Assembly: GCA_025056175.1 (NCBI GenBank)
Contig: JANWWK010000065.1
Location: forward strand, 1 to 40,440
Reading direction: 5' to 3'
DNA from: Anaerolineales bacterium
GTDB lineage: Bacteria; Chloroflexota; Anaerolineae; Anaerolineales; Villigracilaceae
Length of the DNA stretch: 40,440 bases
This document shows positions 26,688 through 35,774 of the stretch, in pieces (the stretch's first letter is position 1; every line of letters begins with the position of its first letter). The position numbers and the translations under genes were made by a program. The notes beneath the pieces were generated by a model. It ran no database searches and was not told the origin of the DNA. It saw nothing but the letters and a program-made list of their open reading frames with translations.

Positions 26688-29288
26688 ATGGAACTTGGCC
26701 TCGTCCGTAAAATTGATATTGACCGGGAAATGCAACAGGCGTATCTCGATTACGCCATGTCCACCATCGTAGCGCGCGCCCTGCCCGACGCGCGCGATGG
26801 GCTAAAGCCCGTCCATCGGCGCATTCTCTACGCCATGTACGACATGGGACTGCGCGCCGACAGCCCCTATAAGAAATCGGCGCGCATTGTGGGCGAGGTG
26901 CTGGGCAAATATCATCCACACGGCGACGCGGCTGTGTACGAAGCCATGGCGCGCATGGCGCAAGATTTTTCGATGCGCACCCTGCTGATAGATGGGCAGG
27001 GCAACTTTGGTTCGATAGACGGCGACCCGCCCGCAGCGATGCGCTACACCGAAGCACGTCTCACGGCAGCCGCGCTCGATATGCTGGCCGATATTCAGAA
27101 AAACACAGTAGATTTCGGACCAAATTTCGACGATACGCTGAGCGAGCCGCTGGTTTTGCCTGCTGCTTTGCCCAACTTGCTGGTAAACGGCGCAACGGGC
27201 ATTGCCGTCGGCATGGCCACCAGCATCCCTCCGCACAATCTGGGGGAGGTGGTGGATGCACTCGTGTACATGCTTCAGCACTGGGAAAAACTGGACGACA
27301 TTGGCCTGGAGCATCTCATGCAGTTCATCCAGGGCCCCGATTTCCCCACCGGCGGCGTGATTTTACAAGAAGCAGGAGAAGAAGGCATCGAGGCGGCGTA
27401 TGGTTCCGGCAAAGGAAAAATCACCCTGCAAGCGCGCGCGCACTACGAAGAAATGGAGCGCGGCAAAAGCCGTATCATCGTCACCGAATTGCCCTATCAG
27501 GTAAACAAGGCCAGTCTCATCGAGCGGATTGCCGAACTGGCGCGTGAAGGGCAACTGGAGGGCCTGGCCGATTTGCGCGATGAATCCGACCGGCAGGGCA
27601 TGCGCATCGTCATCGAACTGAGCAAAAACGCCGAGCCAGAAAACGTGCTGGCTGAATTGTATAAACGTACCCCCATGCGCGTCACCTTCAGCATCATTCT
27701 GCTCGCGCTGGTCGAAGGGGAACCACGCCTGCTCACACTCAAACAGGCCTTGCGGGTCTATCTGGAACACCGGCTGACGGTCATCAAACGCCGCGCAGAA
27801 TATGACCTGGATAAAGCGCGTGCGCGCGCACACATCCTGGAAGGCTATTTGATTGCGCTCAAAAACCTGGATGAAATCATCGAACTTATCAAGAAATCGC
27901 CAGATGCCGAAACCGCCCGCGAACGGCTGATAAAACGCTACGCGCTGACAGAGATTCAGGCCAACGCCATCCTCGAAATGCAGTTACGCCGCCTGGCTGC
28001 CCTCGAACGCAAAAAAATTGAAACCGAGTACAAAGAAGTCACGGCGCTCATCAAAGAACTGGAAACCCTGCTCAAATCGCCTGCCAAAATGCGCGCACTG
28101 GCCGCCGAAGAGTTGCTCAAAGTCAAAGCCGCATATGGCGACAAGCGCCGTACGCAGGTCGTCAACCTGAAGGCTGGCAAAGAAAAGAAAAGCGCGCTCA
28201 CTGCCATTCAACTTCTGCCGGAACAGATAGTTTGGGTCGCCATCAACGCCGAAGGCATGGTGGCGCGCACCCGCGATGAAAAACCACCGCGCCTGAGCGG
28301 AAGTGATGCCCCCCAATTGCTGGTCAAAAGCCATTCCACAGACACACTCTACCTGGTTTCCGAACGCGGGCTGGCTGCAGCGGTGGCCGTCCATACCCTG
28401 CCGGAGGCCGAAAAACTGGCGGAGGGTGTCCCCTTTTACAAAGTCTGCGCATTGAAAGCCGAAGAGCGCCCCGTTGCGGCTTTTGCGTTGCCCGCCAAAC
28501 GCGCCAAACTACCCGCCGAAACCTGCGTCCTGACCGTGACACGCGGCGGAATGCTCAAGAAATCGCTCATTTCCGAACTGCCCGGCCCCTCCGCACAGAC
28601 GTTTACGCTGTGCAAAGTCAACGAGGGGGATGCGCTCGGCTGGGTGTTGCTCACGGACGGCAAGCGTGAGCTTTTGCTGGTCACCGCGCTGGGGTTTGGC
28701 ATTCGTTTTTCCGAAGAAGACATCCGCCCGATGGGACTGACCGCAGCGGGTGTAAACGGCATCAAATTGGCCGCAGGCGACCAGGTGATTGGTGCAGAAG
28801 CCCTGACCGTGCAGGACAAAGCCGAAGTGTTCCTGGCCGCTGCGGATGGAAAGGCCAAGCGCGTGCCACTCGAAGAATTTCCGCTTCAAGGCCGTTATGG
28901 CAAGGGGGTGATTGCATGGGAATTGCCGCCAGGCATCACGCTGGTCGGGCTGGCATTTGGCAAGCCCACGCAGGTCATCACCCTGCATTTACGAAAAGCC
29001 GCCGCCAGGCAAATCCGTCTGGACGAAGCCGGCCTCAAAAAGCGCGCCTCTACACGTGGTGATGTGGTGGTCGAAATCAAACCCGGAGATGCCGTAACCG
29101 GGCTGACTGATGCCTGGATGGTCGAAAAATATCTGCCCGCTGCAAAAGGCGCAATCCCACAGCCAAACGGCAGAAAGAAAGAACCAGCGAACCAGCTGCC
29201 ACTTTTGAAAGAAGCGCCCCAAAACGGCAAACAGGCTGCCCAGAGGGGCGAATCTCCCGCATCGAAGCCACGCACCAAAAGCAGATAG
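26688..29288 (+). CDS. gyrA: DNA gyrase/topoisomerase IV subunit A
   Basis: An 866-residue type IIA topoisomerase A subunit, which cuts and rejoins both DNA strands. The breakage-reunion domain shows [24 protein letters not shown], then [13 protein letters not shown] and the catalytic tyrosine Y120 in [11 protein letters not shown] coiled tower region (about 360-500) and a beta-pinwheel C-terminal domain follow. The GyrA box, which marks gyrase rather than topoisomerase IV, appears as QGRYGKG at 734-740, a degenerate match to QRRGGKG. I therefore name it gyrA with some reserve; parC is the alternative. The tail after residue 815 is Lys/Gln-rich and unstructured. GAGG precedes the ATG. gyrB is not in the window. 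Confidence 0.9.
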   Translation: MELGLVRKIDIDREMQQAYLDYAMSTIVARALPDARDGLKPVHRRILYAMYDMGLRADSPYKKSARIVGEVLGKYHPHGDAAVYEAMARMAQDFSMRTLLIDGQGNFGSIDGDPPAAMRYTEARLTAAALDMLADIQKNTVDFGPNFDDTLSEPLVLPAALPNLLVNGATGIAVGMATSIPPHNLGEVVDALVYMLQHWEKLDDIGLEHLMQFIQGPDFPTGGVILQEAGEEGIEAAYGSGKGKITLQARAHYEEMERGKSRIIVTELPYQVNKASLIERIAELAREGQLEGLADLRDESDRQGMRIVIELSKNAEPENVLAELYKRTPMRVTFSIILLALVEGEPRLLTLKQALRVYLEHRLTVIKRRAEYDLDKARARAHILEGYLIALKNLDEIIELIKKSPDAETARERLIKRYALTEIQANAILEMQLRRLAALERKKIETEYKEVTALIKELETLLKSPAKMRALAAEELLKVKAAYGDKRRTQVVNLKAGKEKKSALTAIQLLPEQIVWVAINAEGMVARTRDEKPPRLSGSDAPQLLVKSHSTDTLYLVSERGLAAAVAVHTLPEAEKLAEGVPFYKVCALKAEERPVAAFALPAKRAKLPAETCVLTVTRGGMLKKSLISELPGPSAQTFTLCKVNEGDALGWVLLTDGKRELLLVTALGFGIRFSEEDIRPMGLTAAGVNGIKLAAGDQVIGAEALTVQDKAEVFLAAADGKAKRVPLEEFPLQGRYGKGVIAWELPPGITLVGLAFGKPTQVITLHLRKAAARQIRLDEAGLKKRASTRGDVVVEIKPGDAVTGLTDAWMVEKYLPAAKGAIPQPNGRKKEPANQLPLLKEAPQNGKQAAQRGESPASKPRTKSR

Positions 29289-29298
29289 GCAACACAAA

Positions 29299-29325
29299 CG
29301 GCGGAGAGGGGTTTCCTCTCCGCCG
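29299..29325. terminator. Hairpin between convergent gyrA and ettA
   Basis: An 11-base-pair GC-rich stem (29299-29309 with 29315-29325) has a 5-base loop. On the minus strand it is followed by TTTGTGTT, so it suits ettA termination; rightward it lacks a good U-run. It lies 10 bases after the gyrA stop. Confidence 0.7.
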
Positions 29326-29376
29326 AAACATCGTTGTGCGCGCAGTGGCAGCAAAAGCCTGCCCAAAAACAACAGA

Positions 29377-31050
29377 TTATCCACGCTTTAAGGTGCGATA
29401 TTTGACGCGCGTAGGACGCACATCTTTGCCATAGCGGGCTTTATAGTCGGCTTCGTAATCGCTCCAGTTACCCAGGAACAGGCGCGCACGGCTCTCGCCC
29501 TCAAAGGCCAGAATGTGTGTGCAAATGCGGTCCAGGAACCAGCGGTCGTGGCTGACCACAATGGCGCACCCAGCAAAATCCTCCAGCGCATCTTCGAGCG
29601 CGCGCAGGGTGTTCACGTCCAGGTCATTGGTGGGTTCATCCAGCAGCAAGACGTTATTACCTTCTTTCAGCATTTTTGCCAGATGAACGCGGTTGCGCTC
29701 CCCACCCGAAAGCACACCCACCTTTTTCTGCTGGTCTGCACCCTGAAAATTGAACGCAGCACAATAAGCGCGGGCATTAATTTTGCGGCTGCCAAAATCC
29801 AGAATCTCCTGACCGCCGGAAATTTCCTCGTACACGGTCTTTTCGGGGTCGAGGGTGCGGCTCTGGTCGGCATATCCGAGTTTGACCGTTTCGCCAATCA
29901 CGATTTGTCCACTATCGGGGTGTTCCTGTCCCACAATCATCTTGAGGAGGGTGGTTTTGCCTGCACCATTCGGCCCGATAACGCCGACAATGGAGCCAGG
30001 TTCAATCACAGCAGAAAAATCGTCCAGAATCAACCGCTCTCCATACGATTTGGTAACGTTGTGGAACTCGATGACGGTCTTGCCCAGTTTCGGACCGGGG
30101 GGAATGTAAATTTCACGCTCCCCCCGATATTGTTCCACTTCCTGAGAAAGGAGGCGCTCATAGGCTGTCACGCGCGCCCGTCCTTTGGCCTGCCGTGCCT
30201 TGGGAGACATGCGAATCCACTCCAACTCACGCTGCAGGGTCTTCTGACGCTTCGATTCAGCCTTCTCTTCGCGACGCAACTGCTCTTGTTTTTGCTCTAG
30301 CCAGGAGGAATAGTTTCCCTTCCAGGGGATGCCATAACCGCGGTCAAGTTCCAGAATCCAGCCAGCCACGTTATCCAAAAAGTAGCGGTCATGCGTGACG
30401 GCAATCACCGTGCCTTTGTATTGTTGCAGGTGATGTTCCAGCCAGGCAACAGATTCGGCATCCAGGTGGTTGGTTGGTTCATCGAGCAGCAGAATATCCG
30501 GCTCGGTGAGCAATAAGCGGGTCAGCGCAACGCGCCGCTTTTCGCCGCCGGAGAGGACAGCGATGGGAGTGTCAGGCGGCGGGCAGCGCAAAGCGTCCAT
30601 TGCCACTTCCAGATGCGAGTCGAGATTCCAGGCATCCACCTTGTCGAGGGCTTCCTGAAGTCTGGCCTGCTCAGCAATCAGGGCGTCGAAATCGGCATCG
30701 GGGTCAGCGAATCTGGCGTTCACTTCTTCGTAGCGAGCGAGCAGGTCCACAATCGGCTGAACGGCCTCCCGAATCACTTCAATCACGGTTTTGTGGGGGT
30801 CAAGTTCTGGCTCCTGAGGCAAATAGCCGACTGTATAGCCTTTGCTCATCGCAATTTCACCGATGTAGTCTTTATCTACACCGGCCATGATGCGGAGCAG
30901 GGTGCTTTTTCCAGCGCCATTCAGGCCCAGCACACCAATTTTAGCGCCGTAGTAAAAGCCAAGCGAAATATCGCGCAAGACTTGTTTGTTGGGAGGATGA
31001 ACGCGCCCAACGCGCATCATCGAATAAATGACTTGAGTATCCGAGGGCAT
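29377..31050 (-). CDS. ettA: Energy-dependent translational throttle protein EttA (ABC-F)
   Basis: A 557-residue ABC-F ATPase that binds the ribosomal E site and regulates the first steps of elongation according to ATP/ADP levels. The two ABC domains are complete: Walker [10 protein letters not shown] and GPNGAGKTT, signatures LSGGEKRR and LSGGERNR, and Walker B motifs [13 protein letters not shown] and [11 protein letters not shown]. The opening ([21 protein letters not shown]) and the arm and linker regions ([15 protein letters not shown]) match EttA rather than other ABC-F paralogues. It has no membrane domains. The ATG at 31050 has AGGA at proper spacing. It follows the VIT1 fusion gene by 21 bases, so both may be co-transcribed. 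Confidence 0.95.
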   Translation of the reverse strand: MPSDTQVIYSMMRVGRVHPPNKQVLRDISLGFYYGAKIGVLGLNGAGKSTLLRIMAGVDKDYIGEIAMSKGYTVGYLPQEPELDPHKTVIEVIREAVQPIVDLLARYEEVNARFADPDADFDALIAEQARLQEALDKVDAWNLDSHLEVAMDALRCPPPDTPIAVLSGGEKRRVALTRLLLTEPDILLLDEPTNHLDAESVAWLEHHLQQYKGTVIAVTHDRYFLDNVAGWILELDRGYGIPWKGNYSSWLEQKQEQLRREEKAESKRQKTLQRELEWIRMSPKARQAKGRARVTAYERLLSQEVEQYRGEREIYIPPGPKLGKTVIEFHNVTKSYGERLILDDFSAVIEPGSIVGVIGPNGAGKTTLLKMIVGQEHPDSGQIVIGETVKLGYADQSRTLDPEKTVYEEISGGQEILDFGSRKINARAYCAAFNFQGADQQKKVGVLSGGERNRVHLAKMLKEGNNVLLLDEPTNDLDVNTLRALEDALEDFAGCAIVVSHDRWFLDRICTHILAFEGESRARLFLGNWSDYEADYKARYGKDVRPTRVKYRTLKRG

Positions 31051-31071
31051 AGCAGTCCTGAAGTTGCGTTG

Positions 31072-31944
31072 CTAAATCTCCACCCCCAGCCACAGGCGGA
31101 TGAAGTAACCGATGACGAAACTAAACCCGGCCACGCTCAGGCTCAAACCGGCCATTTCGGTAAAGCGGCGGCGAAAATTTTCGCCTTTGGCAACCGAAAT
31201 GTAGTAATTGAAGGCAGCAATAATCAGGACGGCTGTGGTGAGCGAAATTGCCAGGCACACGTACTCATTATGAAGCAAGAGATAGGGCAAAATCAACAGG
31301 GTGACCGTAATAATATACGCAATCCCCGTATATACCGCCGCGCGCACAGGGTGCTTATCGGTGGCTTCTGAGCGAGTGGAAAGATATTCCGAAGCAGCCA
31401 TCGAGAGCGAGGCGGCAATGCCGGTAATCAGGCCAGAGAGCGCAATCAGCTGAACGTTCTGCAAAGCCAGCGTCAATCCGGCCAGCGCACCGGTCAATTC
31501 CACCAGTGCATCGTTCAGACCCAACACCACCGAGCCGGCGTAACGCAAACGTTCCTCATCCAGCATATCGAGCAGACGGTCTTCATGCTCTTCCTCTTCG
31601 CGGTGAATGCGCACAGCATCAGGAATAGATTTGGCGATTTCGGCATAGTTGGCCTGGGCGCTTTCTTCGCCCTGCTCCATCAACTTGACGCCGAACGTGA
31701 ACCCGAACAGGCGTGCCACCAGCACATAGAACCAGACCAGCAACCATTTGGGGCTGACCTCTTGCTTCGTGTACGACTTCCACTCGTTGTAGTGGCGTAA
31801 CTCGTCGGCAGCAATTTGTTCGAGAATTTTACGGTTCTCTTCGCGCGGCAAAGTGGCCGCAATGCGGGTATAGATGTTGTATTCGGTAATTTCATTGGCC
31901 TGAGCAGCTAAAAGCCGCTGGCGCAGAGAGTCAGTGAGTTCCAT
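31072..31944 (-). CDS. Ferritin-like (rubrerythrin) domain fused to VIT1/CCC1 metal transporter
   Basis: A 290-residue fusion like the membrane-bound ferritin MbfA. Residues 1-130 are a ferritin-like four-helix bundle with metal ligands in NEITEYNIYTRIA, ADELRHYNEW and REEEEHEDRLLD. The second half is a VIT1/CCC1 domain with GSVVLGLNDALVELTGALAGL and AASLSMAASEYLSTRSE, and four to five membrane segments. The family exports iron or manganese, with the ferritin-like domain probably sensing or delivering metal. The ATG at 31944 is chosen over an in-frame TTG at 31950 because of the AGAGGA ribosome-binding site and its spacing. A TATAAT box lies about 40 bases upstream. Confidence 0.9.
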   Translation of the reverse strand: MELTDSLRQRLLAAQANEITEYNIYTRIAATLPREENRKILEQIAADELRHYNEWKSYTKQEVSPKWLLVWFYVLVARLFGFTFGVKLMEQGEESAQANYAEIAKSIPDAVRIHREEEEHEDRLLDMLDEERLRYAGSVVLGLNDALVELTGALAGLTLALQNVQLIALSGLITGIAASLSMAASEYLSTRSEATDKHPVRAAVYTGIAYIITVTLLILPYLLLHNEYVCLAISLTTAVLIIAAFNYYISVAKGENFRRRFTEMAGLSLSVAGFSFVIGYFIRLWLGVEI

Positions 31945-31982
31945 AAGCAAATCCTCTTTAAGAAAAATTGACAGATGCGGTG

Positions 31983-31988
31983 ATTATA
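31983..31988 (-). promoter_or_regulatory. -10 box of the VIT1 fusion gene
   Basis: On the minus strand a perfect TATAAT (31988-31983) lies about 40 bases before the ATG at 31944. A small GCCCC/GGGGC hairpin (about 31998-32010) just upstream may end the preceding leftward transcription of the CapA-like gene. The -35 is poor. Confidence 0.6.
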
Positions 31989-32055
31989 CCGTTCTACGCC
32001 CCGCAGGGGCATTTTTCAACAACCAGGCGCGAACAAAACACATACACCTGCGGCG

Positions 32056-33744
32056 TCACCACCCGCTCGCACGGAAATACTCTTCCAGAAACGTCTGACG
32101 CTCTTCCGGCGTCATCGGACGCGGACGGGCATAATCTTCGAGCATGGTGGTCAACAGCTCAACGCCAAGGTGCCGCCCTTCATAAAAAACATGCCGGACG
32201 ATGAAGGCGCGACGGGTGTTGGTGGTGCGCTGACCACTGGAGGGGTTGTCATACCCCATCTGGTCGAAAAACAAATTACCCAGGCCATAATGAATAAACG
32301 CATTGCCGTAGAACTCCATCGCCTGTGAATAGTGTGCCTGCGAACCGCTGACAACCACTGCGCCGGCATCCGCCATGCGGCGAAAATCGGCCTGTTGCCA
32401 GGGGCGCGGGTCGGGGCTGTAATACTCAAAATACTGAAACGTAGCAATAACAATGTAGCCTTCGGCCTTCAGGCGGGCAATTTCATCCACCATCCACTCA
32501 TAACCACTACCGCCTTTGGGTTTGCCGGGCCATGCGCTTCCGCAAGGAGCGGCGCCGGGCCAGCCGTCTTCGCGCGCCCAGGCAAACTGCGGCCCAACCG
32601 GGTTACAACCGATGAAGGCAAACTTCATACCGCCGCGCTCCACAATGGCGGGTTTTTGGGCATCTGCCAGGTCGGCACCACCGCCAAAATACGGCCAGCC
32701 GCGCTGCCTGTACATCTCCAGGGTATAGAGCGTGGCCTGTTTGCCCCAATCCTGAAAGTGATTGCCGGTCAATTCCACCACATCCGTGCCGATAGCCTCG
32801 AGTAATTCGATGTATCGGGGGTCAGAGCAAAAAATCAGCCGCCGCTGATTTGGATTGGGATAGGGACATCCAACGGCAAAGGGAATTTCGTTGGAAATGT
32901 GGGTAATATCGGCTTCCAACAACCAGTCCCGAACATCCTGCGCCGGATAGAGGATGCCTTTTTCTTCCATTTTGAGCGCCGTCGCGCGCACCAATGCGGT
33001 CACGCCCGTCATCACCACCGTAACAAGTTTCTGCGGGCTACGGTTGGTGCGCGGCAGAGATACCGCTGACCCCGATGGTGTCACCGAAAAGGTCACTTTG
33101 AGCGGATACCGTGCCGCATCGAAATCCTTGCGGAGCGGCGAAAGACCATCGAGTTCGAGAACTTTCAGTTTGGGATTAAGCTGCTCGAACGGAACAATCG
33201 CCCAGGTGGCGCGATTCTGCCAGAGAGCATCGGTCAACCCTTCGGCAGAGACAAATTGCACCCCCGAAGCGGTCGCGCCATCAAAAATCGTTTTCATCGC
33301 CTCGAAGGTCTCCGGCGTCATCAGCACACTGGCAGGCGCACCGCTCCAGGCCGCTTTCAACTCCTCAAACGTAACGCTGTCACGGACGGTGGGAAACGCG
33401 GCCACCAGCGCATAAATCCATTCGGATTTTGGGCCTTCGGTTTGTGATTTTGAACTGACCTCCAACCATACGTTCGCTTCCTGCTGATTTTCAACGACAG
33501 AGATACCACTCAACCGGGCGGCTATGCGCAGTTTTTCGGGGACGGCGGGGGAAATCCACAGGGCAGGAGACCGTGTTGCAGTCGGCGTGAGAGTTGGGGC
33601 AGGCAAAGGGGAGAGCGTGGGGGATGCCGAAACAGGCTGTGTGACGGGAGCAGGCACCTGTGCGCTCTGCGGGGAGACGGAACAGGCCGATAGCACAGTC
33701 ACAAGCAGGAAAATCCAGAGAAGAAAGCGGGAACGCAGGGTCAT
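32056..33744 (-). CDS. CapA-family lipoprotein with an N-terminal substrate-binding-like region
   Basis: A 562-residue predicted lipoprotein (lipobox VLSAC), then a Pro/Thr/Ser linker. Residues about 75-235 resemble a phosphate- or solute-binding fold (SVTFEELKAAWSG, ATWAIVPFEQL). From about 250 a CapA/PgsA-type metallophosphatase-like domain follows, with ELTGNHFQDWG, FIGCNPVG, SGSQAHYSQAMEF and HYGLGNLFFD. The usual first metal-binding Asp (motif GD near the domain start) appears replaced in TGVTALVRA, so the metal site looks altered. CapA proteins take part in poly-gamma-glutamate or cell-wall processes; no PgsB/C genes are nearby. It lies 20 bases after the racemase-like gene, so the two form an operon. 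Confidence 0.82.
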   Translation of the reverse strand: MTLRSRFLLWIFLLVTVLSACSVSPQSAQVPAPVTQPVSASPTLSPLPAPTLTPTATRSPALWISPAVPEKLRIAARLSGISVVENQQEANVWLEVSSKSQTEGPKSEWIYALVAAFPTVRDSVTFEELKAAWSGAPASVLMTPETFEAMKTIFDGATASGVQFVSAEGLTDALWQNRATWAIVPFEQLNPKLKVLELDGLSPLRKDFDAARYPLKVTFSVTPSGSAVSLPRTNRSPQKLVTVVMTGVTALVRATALKMEEKGILYPAQDVRDWLLEADITHISNEIPFAVGCPYPNPNQRRLIFCSDPRYIELLEAIGTDVVELTGNHFQDWGKQATLYTLEMYRQRGWPYFGGGADLADAQKPAIVERGGMKFAFIGCNPVGPQFAWAREDGWPGAAPCGSAWPGKPKGGSGYEWMVDEIARLKAEGYIVIATFQYFEYYSPDPRPWQQADFRRMADAGAVVVSGSQAHYSQAMEFYGNAFIHYGLGNLFFDQMGYDNPSSGQRTTNTRRAFIVRHVFYEGRHLGVELLTTMLEDYARPRPMTPEERQTFLEEYFRASGW

Positions 33745-33764
33745 TGGTCTCTCGATGGCAGGAA

Positions 33765-34877
33765 TCAGGAGTCAGGCATTACGACTTTTCCGAGCGCAAA
33801 TTCTTTCACCCGTGTTTCGTTTACTGTCACACCCAGACCAGGCGCGTTGGGAACGGTGATGGTGCTGTCGGGATTGAGGGTGAAGGTTTCGTCAGTCACA
33901 TCTTGACGATAGTAGCGCGCGGAGGCAGAGATGTCGCCGGGCAGGGTGAAGCCAGGCAAAGAAGCCAGCGCCAGGTTGGAAGCACGTCCAATGTTGGTTT
34001 CGAGCATGCCGCCACACCAGACCGGCATGTTGATTTCGTGGCACATCCGATGAATTTCGAGTGCCTGGCTCAGGCCACCCACCCGTCCTGGTTTGATGTT
34101 GATGACACGACAGGCTTCCATTTCGATGGCATAGCGGGCATGACGCGGGCTGATAACACTTTCATCCAGGCAAAGGGGCGTGCGCAGTTTTTTCTGCAGC
34201 AGGCGATGGTCCCAGAGGTCGTCTTCGTAGAGCGGTTGTTCGATGAGCAAGAGGTCAAGGTCATCCAGCGGATGGAGGGCTTCTGCCGTTTGCAGGCTAT
34301 AAGCAGAGTTGGCATCTACTTGAAGCTTCAACGAGGGATAAGCACGGCGGACAGCCTGGGTTTCGCTGACATCGCGCCCGGGTTTGATTTTGAGTTTGAC
34401 ACGCCGGTATCCTTCGCTAACGTACCGCTCAACCGTGCGCAAAAGGTCGGCAGTGGTATCCTGAATACCAACCGAAACGCCGACTTCAACACGCTCTCTT
34501 TGTCCGCCGAACAATTCGCGGAGTGATTTGCCCTGCCGCTGGCCGAGCAAGTCCCAAATTGCCATTTCAACACCGGCTTTCGCCAGGTGATGCCCACGAA
34601 TGGGGGCAACGCGGCGCTGGAAATCGGCAGCATCAGCGACCTGTTGTCCTGCCAGGAGCGGAAGAACAAAGTCTTTGAGGATGTGCATGACGGTGCCGGT
34701 GGTTTCGTAACTGTAACCGGGGTCGCGGTCGGCAGCGCATTCGCCCCAGCCAGTTAATCCTTCGGATTCGACTTTGACCAGGACGCATTCACGTTCGTAA
34801 ATCCGGCCAAAGGAGGTCTCAAAATGGGAGACGAGTGGCATTTTGAGAGGATACAGCGTGATTCGTTCGAGTTTCAT
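33765..34877 (-). CDS. Enolase-superfamily o-succinylbenzoate synthase / N-succinylamino acid racemase
   Basis: A 370-residue muconate-lactonizing subgroup enzyme. Catalytic residues are clear: the KxK pair in KLKIKPGRD, metal ligands in DANSAY, IEQPL and DES, and the second catalytic lysine in NIKPGRVGGL. The sequence WCGGMLETNIGRA near residue 293 is typical of the MenC/NSAR (N-acylamino-acid racemase) branch. Members either make o-succinylbenzoate for menaquinone or racemise N-succinyl amino acids, and many do both. No other menaquinone genes are nearby, so I leave the symbol empty. GGAG lies six bases before the ATG, and the CapA-like gene follows closely. Confidence 0.9.
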   Translation of the reverse strand: MKLERITLYPLKMPLVSHFETSFGRIYERECVLVKVESEGLTGWGECAADRDPGYSYETTGTVMHILKDFVLPLLAGQQVADAADFQRRVAPIRGHHLAKAGVEMAIWDLLGQRQGKSLRELFGGQRERVEVGVSVGIQDTTADLLRTVERYVSEGYRRVKLKIKPGRDVSETQAVRRAYPSLKLQVDANSAYSLQTAEALHPLDDLDLLLIEQPLYEDDLWDHRLLQKKLRTPLCLDESVISPRHARYAIEMEACRVINIKPGRVGGLSQALEIHRMCHEINMPVWCGGMLETNIGRASNLALASLPGFTLPGDISASARYYRQDVTDETFTLNPDSTITVPNAPGLGVTVNETRVKEFALGKVVMPDS

Positions 34878-34966
34878 AGGGTCTCCAGGTATTTTTGCAA
34901 ATCGGAGAGTGGCACAACGTAGCGCAAGTCGCTGATTTGCCCACGCACATCAGAGATTTGCGCCAC
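34874..34966 (-). CDS. Possible small ORF translationally coupled to the racemase gene
   Basis: A 30-codon reading frame (GTG start at 34966) ends in TGA overlapping the next ATG as ATGA. It would encode a short peptide with the repeated element QISD. It has no visible family. The frame is open further upstream into rplS, so the overlap may be chance. This is only a candidate. Confidence 0.2.
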   Translation of the reverse strand: MAQISDVRGQISDLRYVVPLSDLQKYLETL

Positions 34967-35002
34967 CGCACTTGCTGACCTGTCCGCGCCACAAGTCTTG
35001 AT

Positions 35003-35034
35003 TAAAACACAAAAGGACGCAGGGCGTGCGTCCT
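35003..35034 (-). terminator. Terminator of rplS
   Basis: On the minus strand an 8-base-pair stem (AGGACGCA with TGCGTCCT, 35034-35014) with a 5-base loop is followed by TTTTGTGTTTT. It lies 21 bases after the rplS stop, so the downstream racemase gene needs its own promoter, which I cannot identify. Confidence 0.88.
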
Positions 35035-35054
35035 GTTTGTGCCGCCAAAGGGGG

Positions 35055-35405
35055 TTAGTTGAACTTTTGCTTGAGGCGGGTCTTCTTACCGGTGAGTTCG
35101 CGCATGAAATAAAGCTGCGCGCGGCGGGTTTTGGAGTGGCGCTCGACCACGACCTTGTCCACGCGCGGGGAGCGAAGCAGGAAGGTGCGCTCGACGCCAA
35201 CACCGTTGCTGGCAATGCGGCGAACGGTAAAGTTAGCATCTTGCCCACCTTTGCGCAGGCGGATGACGGTGCCTTTGAATTCCTGAATGCGCTCACGGTT
35301 GCCTTCTTTGATACGCACATGCACGGAGACGACATCACCCGCGCGGAGTTCGGGGATGTTGGGATTGGCAGGAGCGGCGAGGGATTGAAGAATCTGGTCG
35401 GTCAT
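35055..35405 (-). CDS. rplS: 50S ribosomal protein L19
   Basis: A 116-residue L19, which lies at the interface of the 30S and 50S subunits. The conserved core reads PELRAGDVVSVHVRIKEGNRERIQEFKGTVI, then NFTVRRIASNGVGVERTF and SPRVDKVVVERHSKTRRAQLYFMREL. The basic C-terminus (GKKTRLKQKF) is as usual. The ATG at 35405 is preferred over a GTG-type start at 35423, with AAGGA upstream. rplS often stands with trmD and rimM, but here it is alone behind an extended -10 promoter and has its own terminator. Confidence 0.96.
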   Translation of the reverse strand: MTDQILQSLAAPANPNIPELRAGDVVSVHVRIKEGNRERIQEFKGTVIRLRKGGQDANFTVRRIASNGVGVERTFLLRSPRVDKVVVERHSKTRRAQLYFMRELTGKKTRLKQKFN

Positions 35406-35470
35406 TTCGTTATTCCTTACCAAATGGATGAATACTGCTTCACAGCAGGCCGGTTCAAACGCGAGTGCGG

Positions 35471-35479
35471 ATTATATCA
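35471..35479 (-). promoter_or_regulatory. Extended -10 promoter of rplS
   Basis: On the minus strand TGATATAAT (35479-35471) is a perfect extended -10 element. It gives a leader of about 60 bases before the start at 35405. The -35 is not consensus. Confidence 0.75.
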
Positions 35480-35553
35480 CGGATTTTATAAAGAGGAAGG
35501 ATGGATTTTATGCGCCTGGCAACCAGATTCCGATTGAGTGTGCAAACAAACTC

Positions 35554-35582
35554 TTGCCAAAGCAGACAGGCTGGGCTATAAT
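35554..35582 (+). promoter_or_regulatory. Promoter of tRNA-Val
   Basis: -35 TTGCCA (35554-35559), 17 bases, then a perfect -10 TATAAT (35577-35582). The tRNA 5' end lies 14 bases beyond the box. Confidence 0.88.
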
Positions 35583-35595
35583 CCCGCCTCGCTAC

Positions 35596-35669
35596 GGGCG
35601 CGTAGCTCAGTTGGTTAGAGCGCATGTATCACACACATGAGGTCAGGGGTTCGAGTCCCTTCGCGCCCA
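35596..35669 (+). tRNA. tRNA-Val (CAC)
   Basis: The acceptor stem GGGCGCG pairs with CGCGCCC with discriminator A. The anticodon stem CATGT/ACATG encloses the loop ATCACAC, giving anticodon CAC (reads GUG). CCA is not encoded. It has its own promoter and terminator. Confidence 0.94.
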
Positions 35670-35678
35670 CACTCCCCG

Positions 35679-35712
35679 AAAGACCGAGGCGTACGCCGCG
35701 CCCGGTCTTTTT
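35679..35712 (+). terminator. Terminator after tRNA-Val
   Basis: AAAGACCG (35679-35686) pairs with CGGTCTTT (35703-35710). The loop contains a GGCGTACGCC palindrome that can form an inner stem. A T-run follows. It begins about ten bases after the tRNA. Confidence 0.8.
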
Positions 35713-35734
35713 CTTTACACGCTCTTGACTTCCT

Positions 35735-35743
35735 TGATAAAAT
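35735..35743 (+). promoter_or_regulatory. Extended -10 promoter of the MFS transporter gene
   Basis: TGATAAAAT matches the extended -10 form seen elsewhere in the window. It lies about 32 bases before the ATG at 35775, with GAGG between. Confidence 0.6.
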
Positions 35744-35774
35744 CGGGCAATTCTTCTTTACTCACGAGGCCCGT

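Noticed and set aside
31968-31973. A rightward TTGACA upstream of the VIT1 fusion region.
   Set aside because: No -10 lies at suitable spacing and no rightward gene follows.
34874-35338. 154-residue minus-strand frame overlapping rplS.
   Set aside because: It is out of frame with rplS, which is unmistakable; only its last 30 codons are noted separately.
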